From: VRUE01 sp963702705
GTDB taxonomy: Bacteria; Actinomycetota; Thermoleophilia; Solirubrobacterales; 70-9
Reading direction: 5' to 3'
Length of the DNA: 64,000 nucleotides
Assembly: GCA_963702705.1 (NCBI GenBank)
Contig: CAVPDR010000007.1
Coordinates: 434,001 to 498,000 of the forward strand
The position numbers and the translations under genes are program-made. Of the stretch, positions 51,393-61,187 are shown piece after piece. Position 1 is the stretch's first letter; each line of letters opens with the position of its first letter. The notes under the pieces are model-generated. The model was not told where the DNA came from, did not search any database, and saw only the letters and a list, made by a program, of their open reading frames with translations.

Positions 51393-51485
51393 CGCCCTTA
51401 ACTTAGAGCCTGCCGCGGAGCGATGCCCGTCATCCACTACCCTGCGGCCCGCACTTCCCGACCCCAGCCCCAAGGAGAGAACCGC

Positions 51486-52643
51486 ATGCCCGAGGCAGTA
51501 ATCGTCGACACCATCCGCACCCCGATCGGCCGCGCCTTCAAGGGCTCGCTGGCCCAGCTGCGCCCGGAGGAGACGGGCGCCTTCGTGGTCGACCAGCTGC
51601 TCGAGCGCAACCCGGGCGTCGATCCCGCCCTGGTCGAGGACGTCTTCTGCGGCGTCGGCATGCCGCAGGGCCTGGAGGCGTTCAACATCGGTCGCATCAT
51701 CTCGCTGCTCTCCGAGAAGCTGCCGCAGGAGGTCAACGGGGTCACCGTCTCGCGCTACTGCTCCTCCAGCCTCGACGCGATCCGCCACGCCGGCAACGCG
51801 ATCAAGGCCGGCGAGGGCGACGTCTACATCGCCGCCGGGGTCGAGTGGGTGAGCCGCTTCAACGAGCGCACCGAGCCCGCCGGCGCCGACGATCGCAACC
51901 CGAACCTGATCGGCGAGAACGGCCAGCCCAACGCCTACATCGACATGGGCCTGACCGCGGTCAACGTCGCCGAACGCTACGAGGTCAGCCGGGCCGACAT
52001 GGACAAGTTCGCGCAGCGCTCGCAGGAACTCGCGGTGAAGTCACAGGAGGACGGCTTCTTCGACCGCGAAATCGTCCCGGTGACGCTGCCCGACGGCACC
52101 GAGGTCGCCAAGGACGACGGCCCCCGCGCCTCCTCGACCCTGGAGAAGCTCTCCGAACTGCCCGAGGCCTTCGGTGGCGGCGGGGTCACCGCCGGCAACT
52201 CCTGCCCGCTCAACGACGGCGCCGCCGCGGTGCTGCTGATGAGCGACAGCAAGGCCAAGGAGCTCGGCCTCACCCCGCGCGCCCGCATCGTCACCGCCGC
52301 CACCTACGGCAACGAGCCGGAGTACATGGGCGTGGCGCCGATCGGCGCGATCAAGAAGGTCCTCGACCGGGCCGGGATGACGATCGACGACATCGACGTC
52401 GTCGAGCTCAACGAGGCCTTCGCCGCCCAGGTGATCCCGATCATGGACGAGTGCGACATCGCCCTGGAGAAGCTCAACACCCACGGCGGCGCGATCGCCC
52501 TCGGCCACCCCTTCGGCATGACCGGCGCCCGCATCATGGGCACCCTGCTCAACGTGATGGAGACCGACGACCACCAGGTCGGCATCGAGACCATGTGCGT
52601 GGCGGGGGGGCAGGGCAAGGCGATGATCGTCGAAAGGGTCTGA
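51486..52643 (+). CDS. Acetyl-CoA acyltransferase (thiolase)
   Basis: 385 residues from ATG 51486 with AAGGAGAG upstream; an earlier in-frame ATG at 51423 adds a non-conserved stretch. AVIVDTIRTPIGRAFKGSLA, GVTVSRYCSSSLDAIRHAGNAI (acyl Cys ~88), GVEWVSRFNE, VTAGNSCPLNDGAAAVLLMSD, ELNEAFAAQVIPIMDE, NTHGGAIALGHPFGMTGARIM (His) and GIETMCVAGGQGKAMIVER (second Cys). Condensing or degradative beta-ketothiolase; likely in fatty-acid or aromatic degradation with the crotonase and thioesterase downstream. Confidence 0.93.
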   Translation: MPEAVIVDTIRTPIGRAFKGSLAQLRPEETGAFVVDQLLERNPGVDPALVEDVFCGVGMPQGLEAFNIGRIISLLSEKLPQEVNGVTVSRYCSSSLDAIRHAGNAIKAGEGDVYIAAGVEWVSRFNERTEPAGADDRNPNLIGENGQPNAYIDMGLTAVNVAERYEVSRADMDKFAQRSQELAVKSQEDGFFDREIVPVTLPDGTEVAKDDGPRASSTLEKLSELPEAFGGGGVTAGNSCPLNDGAAAVLLMSDSKAKELGLTPRARIVTAATYGNEPEYMGVAPIGAIKKVLDRAGMTIDDIDVVELNEAFAAQVIPIMDECDIALEKLNTHGGAIALGHPFGMTGARIMGTLLNVMETDDHQVGIETMCVAGGQGKAMIVERV

Positions 52644-52714
52644 GGCGGCTACCGGGAGGCGCTCACACCGCGAGCGCCTCCCCGTCGTCACGGGGACAGG
52701 GCCTGAAGTGGGTG

Positions 52715-52731
52715 TGTACACGATGATGTAC
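52715..52731. promoter_or_regulatory. Operator of the toxin-antitoxin module
   Basis: TGTACA-CGATGA-TGTAC is an inverted repeat just before the antitoxin ATG (52741), the usual place for autoregulation by Phd-type antitoxins. Confidence 0.45.
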
Positions 52732-52740
52732 GCTGAGCCA

Positions 52741-53028
52741 ATGGCAAAGACGGTTCCGGTTCGTGAGTTGCGCAGCAACCTCGGCAGCCTCCTCGACGAT
52801 GTGAGCGATCGACGCGACCATGTGCTCGTTACGCGCAATGGGACGCCCACCGCGGCCCTGATCCCAATAGGCGAGTATGAGGCGCTGGAGGAGACTGCGG
52901 AGATTCTGTCTGATTCGGATGCGCTCTCCGCGCTGGAGACAGGCCTCGCCGAGATCGCGCGCGGCGAGACAGTCACGCTTGCCGAGCTTCGCAACGAGCT
53001 TGCCGATCGTCGACCGACTGCCAGCTGA
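52741..53028 (+). CDS. Phd/YefM-type antitoxin
   Basis: 95 residues. KTVPVRELRSNLGSLLDDVSDRRDHVLVTRNGTPTAALIPIGEYEALEETAEIL is the Phd/YefM DNA-binding fold, followed by a C-terminal acidic tail that neutralises the toxin. An in-frame GTG lies at 52708 but ATG 52741 is preferred. Followed 3 nt later by the toxin gene. Lower GC than the neighbouring thiolase. Confidence 0.88.
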   Translation: MAKTVPVRELRSNLGSLLDDVSDRRDHVLVTRNGTPTAALIPIGEYEALEETAEILSDSDALSALETGLAEIARGETVTLAELRNELADRRPTAS

Positions 53029-53031
53029 TCG

Positions 53032-53295
53032 TTGGCACGACTCGTTCTTGCCCGGCGAGCCCGTCGCGACCTGCTCGAGTTGGGCTGGCCGCTGATCGAT
53101 GCGATCGAGGAAGCCCTCTGCCTGCTTGAGCGCGACCCCTTCGCCGGTTATGCCCTTCGCGGGAAGCTTCGTGGGGTGTACTCGCTACGGGTGGGGGCCT
53201 ATCGAATTCTCTACCAGCTGACCGATGGCGGAAAGACCGTCCGCGTTGCGGCTATCCGCCACCGCTCTATTTCCTACGGCAGCGATCCACGCTGA
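53032..53295 (+). CDS. RelE/ParE-type toxin
   Basis: 87 residues from TTG 53032. ARLVLARRARRDLLELGWPLIDAIEEALCLLERDPFAGYALRGKLRGVYSLRVGAYRILYQL, with the RelE C-terminal VRVAAIRHRSISYG. Typical mRNA-interferase or gyrase toxin fold; which of the two cannot be told. Forms an operon with the antitoxin. Confidence 0.87.
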   Translation: MARLVLARRARRDLLELGWPLIDAIEEALCLLERDPFAGYALRGKLRGVYSLRVGAYRILYQLTDGGKTVRVAAIRHRSISYGSDPR

Positions 53296-53336
53296 TCAAT
53301 TTTTCGCGCGAGTGTCTGGCGGTAGGCTCGCGTTCC

Positions 53337-54251
53337 ATGGCGAACCCGACAACTCTCACCTACGAGACCGACGGCCCGGTCGCGCGGATCACGCTGAATC
53401 GGCCGGAGCGGGGCAATGGGATCACGCCGCGGATGCCGGTTGAACTTGCTGCTTGCGTCGAGCGGGCCAACCTCGATCCCGCCATCCACGCGATCGCGCT
53501 TACCGGCAACGGCTCGGGCTTTTGTGGCGGCTACGACCTGGTCGCCTCGGCGGAGGGCGATATGAGCGAGCTGGGCGACCTCGAGGCGCGGCCAGGCTCG
53601 CCGCTCAATCCAGCGGTAATCGGCGCCAACCACATGCCGAACTCGAACTGGGACCCGGTCACCGACTTCCAGTTCATGTCGCGCAACGTGCGCGGCTTCA
53701 TGAGCCTCTTCCACTCCGAGAAGCCGGTGCTCTGCAAGGTGCACGGCTACTGCGTCGCCGGCGGCACCGACATGGCGCTCTGCTCCGACCTGCTGGTGAT
53801 CGCCGCCGAGGCCAAGATCGGCTACCCGCCGGCGCGGGTCTGGGGTTCGCCGACGACGGCGATGTGGGCGGCGCGGCTCGGGCCGGCGCGGGCGAAGCGG
53901 CTGCTGCTGACCGGTGACTCGCTGACCGGCGCCCAGGCCGAGGAGTGGGGGCTGGCGGCGGAGGCACCGCCGGCAGCGGAGCTCGACGAGCGCTTCGAGG
54001 CGCTGTTGGAGCGGGTCGCGCGGATGCCGATCAACCAGCTGGTGATGATGAAGCTGCTGGTCAACCAGTCCCTCTACGCCCAGGGCCTGCACCAGACCCA
54101 GCTGCTCGGGACCTTCTTCGACGGCATCGCCCGCCACACCGAGGAGGGCCACGGCTTCGTCCGCCGCGCTGCCGAGTCCGGCTTCAAGGAGGCCGTGCGC
54201 GAGCGCGACGAGCCCTACGGCGACTTCGGCCTGGAGGGGTTCGGAGTTTGA
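53337..54251 (+). CDS. Enoyl-CoA hydratase/isomerase-family protein
   Basis: 304 residues. ARITLNRPERGNGITPRMPVELAA, HAIALTGNGSGFCGGYDLVA (oxyanion-hole region), VLCKVHGYCVAGGTDMALCSDLLVIAAEAKIGYPPARVWG, AKRLLLTGDSLTGAQAEEWGLA. An extra loop between residues ~80 and ~115 (SPLNPAVIGANHMPNSNWDPVTDFQFMSRNV) is longer than in classical crotonases. Stops at TGA overlapping the TTG of the monooxygenase. Confidence 0.88.
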   Translation: MANPTTLTYETDGPVARITLNRPERGNGITPRMPVELAACVERANLDPAIHAIALTGNGSGFCGGYDLVASAEGDMSELGDLEARPGSPLNPAVIGANHMPNSNWDPVTDFQFMSRNVRGFMSLFHSEKPVLCKVHGYCVAGGTDMALCSDLLVIAAEAKIGYPPARVWGSPTTAMWAARLGPARAKRLLLTGDSLTGAQAEEWGLAAEAPPAAELDERFEALLERVARMPINQLVMMKLLVNQSLYAQGLHQTQLLGTFFDGIARHTEEGHGFVRRAAESGFKEAVRERDEPYGDFGLEGFGV

Positions 54252-55728
54252 GCAAGCGGCGCTCGATCGCGATCGTCGGCGGCGGCTTCGGCGGCGTCGG
54301 CGCCGCAACGATGCTGAGGCGCGAGGGCTACGAGGACGTCACCGTCTTCGAGAAGGGCGAGCGCGTCGGCGGCGTCCGGCAACACAACACCTATCCCGGC
54401 GCGGCCTGCGACATCCCTCGCACCTCTACGAGTACTCCTTCGCCCCCAACCGCTGGTCGCGCCGCTACGCCCCGCAGGCCGAGATCCAGGCCTACGTCGA
54501 AGGCGTGGCACCGCGCTCGGCGCGCTCGACAAGGTCCGCACGGGGACCGAGATGAAGAGCGCCGGCTGGGACGAGGCGCGGGGAAAGTGGCTGCTCGAGA
54601 ACGAACGCCGGTCGGCACGAGGCCGACGTCCTCGTCACCGCCTGCGGGCAGCTCTCGGTGCCGAGCAGGCCTCCGATCCCTGGCTTGGACGAGTTCGAAG
54701 GCCCGACCTTCCACACCGCCGAGTGGTGCCACGACGTCGACCTCGCCGGCAAGCGCGTCGCCGTGCTCGGCACCGGCTGCAGCGCGATCCAGGTCGTGCC
54801 CGCGATCCAGCCCGAAGTCGCCCAGCTCGACGTCTACCAGCGCTCGCCCGGCTGGACCCTGCCGAAGATGGACTTCGAGTACTCGGCGCGTGCACACGCC
54901 CTCTTTCGTCGCTTCCCGGCGTTGCGCCGCCTCGACCGCGCCTCGATCTTCGCCTTCCAGGAGTTCGCCGCCGCGGCCCTCACTCACAAGCGCTGGCTGC
55001 TGCCGCTCCTCCGCGCCGTCGGTCGCCGCCAGATCAACTCGGCGATAGCCGACCCGAACTGCGCCGCAAGGTCACCCCGAGCGACGAGTTCGGCTGCAAG
55101 CGGATCATGCTGACCGACGAGTGGTACCCGACGCTGACCGAGCCCAACGTGGAACTGGTGGCGGAGAGGGTCGAGGCGGTCAGCGCGAGCGGGATCCGCG
55201 ATGCGGCCGGGGTCGAGCGCCCCGCCGACGCGATCGTCCTCGCCACCGGCTTTGCCAGCCACGACTTCGTCGCGCCGATGGAGATCGCCGGCCGCGACGG
55301 GCGCGGCCTCAGCGAGGAGTGGGGCGAGGTGGCGCGGGCATACCTTGGCCTCAGCGTGCCGAATTTCCCCAACATGTTCCTGCTCTACGGGCCGAACACA
55401 AACGGTGGCAGCGGCTCGGTCGTCAACACGCTCGAGTGCGGCATCGGCCACGTGCTCGCCGCCCTGGCCGAGATCGAGCGCGCCGGCGCCGACCGGATCG
55501 AGGTCAAGCCCGAGGCCGCCGCGAGCTCGACCGTGAGCTGCGCGCTGCCCTGGAGAAGACGGTTTGGCACAGCGGCTGCAGCAACTGGTACGTCGAGAAA
55601 ACGGCAACGACCCAAGCAACTGGCCGTGGGTCTGGAGCACGTACCGGCGCCGCACGCGCGAGCTGGCGCCGGGCGCCTACGACCTGAGCAGGAACGGGAC
55701 GCCGGCCGTGGCGACCGCACTCGGATAG
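54248..55728 (+). CDS. Flavin-containing (Baeyer-Villiger-type) monooxygenase, several frameshifts
   Basis: About 493 residues with at least six single-base indels (near 54413, 54510, 54611, 55064, 55528 and 55590). N-terminal FAD motif IAIVGGGFGGVGAATMLR, then NTYPGAACDI, the BVMO fingerprint F-x-G-x3-H-x3-W (FEGPTFHTAEW), second dinucleotide motif AVLGTGCSAIQVVPAI, ADAIVLATGFASHDFVAPMEIAG and NMFLLYGPNTNGGSGSVV. The fold continues through every break, so the indels look like sequence errors. Oxygenates ketones or similar. TTG start overlaps the crotonase stop. Confidence 0.82.
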
Positions 55729-55791
55729 GGTGCGCGCGCGCGATGGGCGAGGCTCCGCATCACCCCAGCTCACTGATCACACCGGAGTTCG

Positions 55792-56199
55792 GTGCGCGGC
55801 TTTCTGCCGGGCAGCTTTCCCGGCGATCTCGGCATCGAGCCGCTCGAGATCGAGGACTCGCACGCGCGCGGCCGGATCGAGGTCGACAAACGCCACCTGC
55901 ACCCCGGCGGCTTCGTCCACGGTGGCGTCTGGACGGCGCTGGGCGACACCGTCGCCGCCTGGGCCACGTTCCGCGTGATCCCTCCGGGCCACAACTTCAC
56001 CACGATCGAGCTGAAGCTGAACGTCTTCGCCGCGGGCCTGCTGGCTGACGGGATCGTCGCCGGTGCCGAGCCGCTGCACACCGGCAGGAGCACGGTCGTG
56101 ATCGAGGTCCGGATGGAGCGGATGAGGGAAGGCAGCGACCCACGCCTCGCGGCCAACCTGATCGTCAGCCAGTTCGTTCTGGCGCCAGGCGCCGGCTGA
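55792..56199 (+). CDS. PaaI-like hotdog thioesterase
   Basis: 135 residues from GTG 55792; an ATG at 55743 is in a different frame, so the true start may be hidden by an indel. HLHPGGFVHGGVWTALGDTVAAWATFRVIPPGHNFTTIELKLNVFAAGLLADG is the hotdog core with the PaaI HGG motif. Hydrolyses acyl-CoA; fits with the thiolase, crotonase and monooxygenase just upstream. Confidence 0.78.
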   Translation: MRGFLPGSFPGDLGIEPLEIEDSHARGRIEVDKRHLHPGGFVHGGVWTALGDTVAAWATFRVIPPGHNFTTIELKLNVFAAGLLADGIVAGAEPLHTGRSTVVIEVRMERMREGSDPRLAANLIVSQFVLAPGAG

Positions 56200-56272
56200 C
56201 CGGCGCATATCGGCGTCCTCGCTCGCTCGCGTGCCGAGCGCGCCACGCTCACTGCGTCCTTGATCTGCTTGG

Positions 56273-58665
56273 TCAGTCGGCGCCTGGAAGCTCTTCAAGG
56301 CGTTCCATTTGCGGAAGCCGCCAAAGGGCACTTGCGATGGTTAGCCCAATTGCCGCCGAGAGCAGCGCCAGGAACCACTGGCTGGCGCTGAGCAGGGTCA
56401 TTTCGAAGAAGTCGCGCACCGGCGCCGCGGCCAGGATCAGCGCGTAGAGGGCGCCGAGGCCGGCGACGAGGGCGAGCATGTAGCTCTGGATCGCGATGTG
56501 CTCGCGGCCAGGGCCGCGCTCGAGCAGCAGCACGAAGCTGAGGCCCAGCACGATCAGGGTCGTCGTCGCGGCGGTACGACCGGCTTCGAGGCTGCCGCCG
56601 AAGACCGTGTCGACGAGGAAGAAGGAGAGGATCGAGCCGAGGGCGATCGCCAGCCCCGCCGGAACGGCGAAGGCGAAGAGGGCGCGCAGCAGGCGGCCGC
56701 GGTAGAGCGGTCCGTCGGACGGCGCCAGCGCCAGCACGAAGGAGGGGATGCCGATCGTCAGGAAGGCGGCCAGGGTCAGGTGCCGGGGCAGGAAGGGAAA
56801 GGCGAAGCCGGGGATCGCGACGAGCAGGATCAGCGCCGCGGCATAGACGGTCTTGGTCATGTAGAGGCGGCCGAGGCGGTGGATGTTGCGGGCGATCCGC
56901 CGCCCCTCGCCGACCGCCTGCGGCAGGCGGGCGAACTCGTCCTTGAGCAGGACGACGTCGGCGACGCCCTTGGTCGCCTGTGCCCCCGAGCCCATCGCGA
57001 CCGCCATCCGCGCCCGCTTCAGCGCCGGCACGTCGTTGACCCCGTCGCCGATCATCGCCGCGTAGCGCCCCGAAGCGGCCAGGGCCGCGACCAGGTCGCG
57101 CTTCTGCTCGGGCTTGATCCGGCAGAAGACGGTGTTGTGCCAGCGCCGCTTTCACCGCCTCCTTCCTCGTCCGGCCGGCAGTTCGGAGCCCTCGATCACG
57201 CCGGCCTCGGGCGGCACTCCGACCGCGCTGGCGACAGCTGTGACCGTCGCCCGCGCGTCGCCCGAGATCAGCTTCAGATCGACGTCCTGCTCGCGCATGA
57301 ACGCGACCGTTTCGGCGGCGTCGGGCCGCAGCGTCTCCTCCAGGATCACCAGCGCCACCGCCTGCAGCCGCGGCGCCGGCTCCCCGCCCGGATCTGCCGG
57401 CAAGGGCTGGCTGCTTTCGCCGAAGGCGACGACGCGCCGCCCGGCCGCGGTCTGGCGCTTCAGCACGCGGGCAAGACCGGGGGGGAGCGAGAGCGCCCCC
57501 GCCTCGCCCAGCACGTCCGGGGCGCCGAGCACGTAGCTGGTCGAGCCGAGCCGCAGACCGCTCCACTTCCACTGCGAGGAGAACGGCACCTCGCTGCCGA
57601 CGCGGGCCGCCTCGCCGGGGAAGCGCTCCGCGATCGCCTCCAGGGTGCGGTTGCGATCGCCGGCGCTGGCGGCGAAGTTGCCCAGCGCCGCGTGGGCGAC
57701 CGCCGGCTTCCAGCCCTTCGGCGACCTCGGCCCCGATCAGCCGCAGCTCGCCGTCGGTCAGCGTGCCGGTCTTGTCGACGCAGATCGTGTCGACCGCGGC
57801 GAGGCTCTCGGTCGCGCTCATCTGCTGCACCAGCGTGTCCTTTTTCGCCAGTCGCACCGCCGCGACGGCGAAGGTGACGCTCATCAGCAGCACCAGGCCC
57901 TCGGGGACCAGCGTCACCAACCCGGCGGTGGCGGTCTGCGCGGCCTCGTCGATACCGGTATTGCGCAGCTTCAGGGTGAGGATCAGCAGCACCGCCAGCG
58001 GCACCATCGCGTAGACGCAGGCGACGATCACCCGGTTGACCTCCTCCTGCAGCGGCGAGGGCGGGTGGCGGAAGGCGCGCGCCTCGCCGGCCAGCCGTCC
58101 GGCGTAGCTCTGCTCGCGCACGGCGGCGAGCGGCGTAGTAGCCGGAGCCGCTGATGCAGAAGGAGCCGGAGAGCGCCTGGTCGCCGCGGTCCTTGCGCAC
58201 GCCGTCGGCCTCACCGGTCAGCATCGACTCGTCGAGGGTCATTCCGCGGCTGCGAATCACCTCCCCGTCGGCGACGAGCTGGTCGCCCGGCTCGATCGCG
58301 ATCACGTCGCCGGGGACGACTTCATCGGCGAGCAGCTCGACGGCAGCGCCGTCGCGGACAACCCTGGCCCGCGGCGCGACCAGCACCGCCAGCTCGTCGA
58401 GGGTGCGCTTCGCCTTCAGCTCCTGGCGGATGCCGATGTAGGAGTTGATCACCGCGATCAGACCGAAGATCGAGTCGGCGTAGAGGCCCAGCCCGAGGTC
58501 GAGGACGAAGAAGGCGCCGATGATCGCGTTGAAGAGGGTGAAGACGTTGCCGGCGACGATGCTGGAGACCGAGCGCGAGGAGTCCTCGGCCGGTAGGCCG
58601 AGCTCGCGCAGCCGCTTCGCCGCCGAGGCGCTGGAGAGGCCCTGCTCGATCGCCGCGTCCGTCAT
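56273..58665 (-). CDS. Cation-transporting P-type ATPase, frameshifted
   Basis: About 795 residues with at least three indels (near 58140, 57720, 57170). Conserved order: N-terminal actuator with DESMLTGEADGVRKD; TICVDKTGTLTDGELRLIG; nucleotide domain; VDLKLISGDARATV; VFCRIKPEQKR-type; MIGDGVNDVPALKRARMAVAMGSGAQATKGVADVVLLKDEF; then four or so C-terminal helices. Matches the P2 (Ca/Mn/Mg) group. Ion unknown. Faces the LLM gene divergently. Confidence 0.84.
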
Positions 58666-58694
58666 CGCGGTCTATTCAATAGGGTGAGCGCCGG

Positions 58695-59737
58695 ATGGCT
58701 TTGAAGCTCGGACTCAACCTCGGCTACTGGGGCATCGGCCCCGCCGGCGAGGACGCCCTTGAGGTGGTGCTCGCCGCGGAGGCGGCCGGCTGCGAGTTCG
58801 GGGCGGCGGAGTCCTACGGCTCCGACGTGGTCAGCGTGCTTGCCTGGCTGGCGCCGCAGACGACGACGATCAACCTCGGCGCCGCGATCATGCAGGTGCC
58901 CGCCCGCCCACCCGCCGCCGCGGCGATGGCCGGGGCGACGATCGACAAGCTCTCCGGTGGCCGTTTCCTCTTCGGCTTCGGCCCCTCGGGCCCGCAGGTC
59001 TCCGAAGGCTGGTACGAAGTCCCCTTCTCGAAGCCCTGGGGCCGCACCCGCGAGTACATCGAAGTCGTGCGTGAGATCGTCGCCCGCGAGGACAAGGTCG
59101 ACCACCAGGGCGAGCAGTACCAACTTCCTCTACCCGGGGGAGAGGGAAAGCCACTGAAGCTCAACTCCACCCCGAGCGCAACCGGATCCCGGTCTTCGTC
59201 GGCGCGATCGGGCGCAAGTCGGTCGAGATGGCGGCCGAGATCGCCGACGGCTGGATCCCGATCTTCTTCTCGGTTGACGCCTTCGCGCGGACCTGGGGAG
59301 AGCATCTGGAGACCGGCTTCGCCAAGGGCGGCCGGCAGCGCTCCGACCTTGAGGTCTCGCCCTCGCTGCAGGTCGCGATCGACGGCGACCTCGAGGCGGC
59401 GAAGGCCGTGGTCAAGGCCGGGTTGGTCCTCTACTTCGGCGGCATGGGCAGCCGCAAAACGAACTTCTACGTCGACCTCGCCCACCGCTTCGGCTTCGGC
59501 GACGTCGCCGACGACGTTCAGAAGCGCTTCCAGGACGGCGATCGGGCCGGCGCTTTCGAGGCCGTTCCCGACGAGGTCGTCGAGGCGACCTCGCTGGTCG
59601 GCACCGAGGCCGAGGTGGCGGAGCGGGTAGAGCGCTTCCGCGGCGCAGGCATCGACCGCCTGATCGTTTCCCCGGTCCATGCCGAGAAGACCGAGCAACT
59701 CCATACCTTGCAGCGCCTCGCGGCGCTCATCGCATAG
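58695..59737 (+). CDS. LLM-class (F420-dependent type) oxidoreductase, one frameshift
   Basis: About 347 residues with one indel near 59150. LGLNLGYWGIGPAGEDALEVVLAAEAAGCEFGAAESYGSDVVSVLAWLA, IMQVPARPPAAAAMAGATIDKLSGGRFLFGFGPSGPQVSEGWYEVPFSKPWGRTREYIEVVREIV, then RIPVFVGAIGRKSVEMAAEIADGWIPIFFS. The luciferase TIM-barrel; actinobacterial members use F420. Substrate unknown. Confidence 0.87.
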
Positions 59738-59755
59738 TCTCCGCCGCCGCGACTT

Positions 59756-60871
59756 ATGAAGATCGGAGTGCCGAAAGAGACCGCCGATGGGGAGCGCCGG
59801 GTCGCGCTGGTCCCTGACGTGGTCAAGTCCCTCGCCGCCAGCGAGAAGGTCTCGGTTCTGGTCGAGTCCGGCGCCGGCGAGGCCACCGGCCATCCCGACT
59901 CCCAGTACAGCGAGGCCGGCGCAGGTCGTCGAGGGCGAGGTTACGTGGGGCGCCGACGTGGTTCTTCGCGTCGCCGCCCCTTGTGCCGAGGAGATCGCCC
60001 GCCTCAACTCCAGCCAGCTGCTGATCGGCCACCTCTCGCCCTGGACCGCGGCCGAGACCAACAAGGCACTCGCGGCCGCCGGCGTCACCAGCTTCGCGAT
60101 GGAGGCGATCCCGCGCACGACGCGCGCCCAGGCGATGGACGCGCTCTCCTCGCAGGCCGCCGCCGCAGGCTACGCCGCGAGCCTGATCGCCGCCCGCGAG
60201 TCGGGTCGCTTCTACGGGATGATGACCACCGCCGCGGGCACCGTGCCGCCGGCCAAGGTCTTGGTCCTCGGCGCCGGCGTCGCCGGCCTGCAGGCCGTGG
60301 CCACGGCCAAGCGCCTCGGCGCGATCGTCACCGGCTTCGACATCCGCCGCGCCGCCTGGGAGCAGATCGCCTCGCTCGGTGGCCGCCCGCTCGAACTCGA
60401 CTTCATCCCCGACGCGGAGGGCGAGGGTGGCTACGCACGCCCGCTCACCGACAAGGAGAACGCGCAGGTACGCGAGGCGCTCGGCGAGAACGCCGCCAAA
60501 CAGGACATGATCGTCACCACCGCCGCGATACCCGGTCGCCCGGCGCCGCTGCTGATCACTGCCGAGGCGGTGCGCGGGATGGCGCCCGGCTCGGTGATCG
60601 TCGACCTCGCCGCCGAGACCGGCGGCAACTGCGAGCTGACCGAGGCCGGCCAGACCGTGGTCGAGACGGCGTCAAGGTGATCGGCCCGCGCAACCTCGCA
60701 AGCGAGATGCCGCGGCCCGCCTCGCAGCTTTACGCCAAGAACCTGGAGAACCTGCTTGGGCTCCTGATCGACGAGGAGGGGGGCCTGAAAGTCGACTTCG
60801 AGGACGACATCGTCGCCGCCGCCTGCATAACCCACGGCGGCGAGATTCGCAACGAGAGGGCGGCCAAATAG
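59756..60871 (+). CDS. pntAA: NAD(P) transhydrogenase subunit alpha part 1, two frameshifts
   Basis: About 371 residues. MKIGVPKETADGERRVALVPDVV, STSAWL-type AGEATGHPDSQYSEAGA, GMMTTAAGTVPPAKVLVLGAGVAGLQAVATAKRLGAIVTGFDIRRAAWEQIASLGG (NAD site), IPGRPAPLLITAEAVRGMAPGSVIVDLAAETGGNCE. Frames break near 59935 and 60665. Domain I of proton-translocating transhydrogenase, separated from the membrane part, as in other actinobacteria. Confidence 0.9.
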   Translation: MKIGVPKETADGERRVALVPDVVKSLAASEKVSVLVESGAGEATGHPDSQYSEAGAGRRGRGYVGRRRGSSRRRPLCRGDRPPQLQPAADRPPLALDRGRDQQGTRGRRRHQLRDGGDPAHDARPGDGRALLAGRRRRLRREPDRRPRVGSLLRDDDHRRGHRAAGQGLGPRRRRRRPAGRGHGQAPRRDRHRLRHPPRRLGADRLARWPPARTRLHPRRGGRGWLRTPAHRQGERAGTRGARRERRQTGHDRHHRRDTRSPGAAADHCRGGARDGARLGDRRPRRRDRRQLRADRGRPDRGRDGVKVIGPRNLASEMPRPASQLYAKNLENLLGLLIDEEGGLKVDFEDDIVAAACITHGGEIRNERAAK

Positions 60872-60873
60872 CT

Positions 60874-61187
60874 ATGAGCCTGATGACCGAGGTCACGATC
60901 TTCGTTCTCGCCGCCTTCGTCGGCTTCGAGGTGATCTCGAAGGTCCCGACCACGCTGCACACGCCGCTGATGTCGCAGACCAACGCGATCCACGGGATCG
61001 TGATGCTGGGCGGGCTGATCGTCGTCGGCTACGCCAACGACGGCTCGAGTACATGATCGGCACGATCGCGATCGCCTTCGGCGCGATCAACATCGTCGGT
61101 GGCTTCATGGTCACCGACCGCATGCTCGGGATGTTCTCGAAAAAGCCCAAACCCAAGGCCGACGCTGACGGGAAGGGCGGCTCCTGA
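60874..61187 (+). CDS. pntAB: NAD(P) transhydrogenase subunit alpha part 2, one frameshift
   Basis: About 104 residues. MTEVTIFVLAAFVGFEVISKVPTTLHTPLMSQTNAIHGIVMLGGLIVVG then IGTIAIAFGAINIVGGFMVTDRMLGMF: three to four helices that form part of the proton channel. One indel near 61048. Stop overlaps the pntB start. Confidence 0.88.
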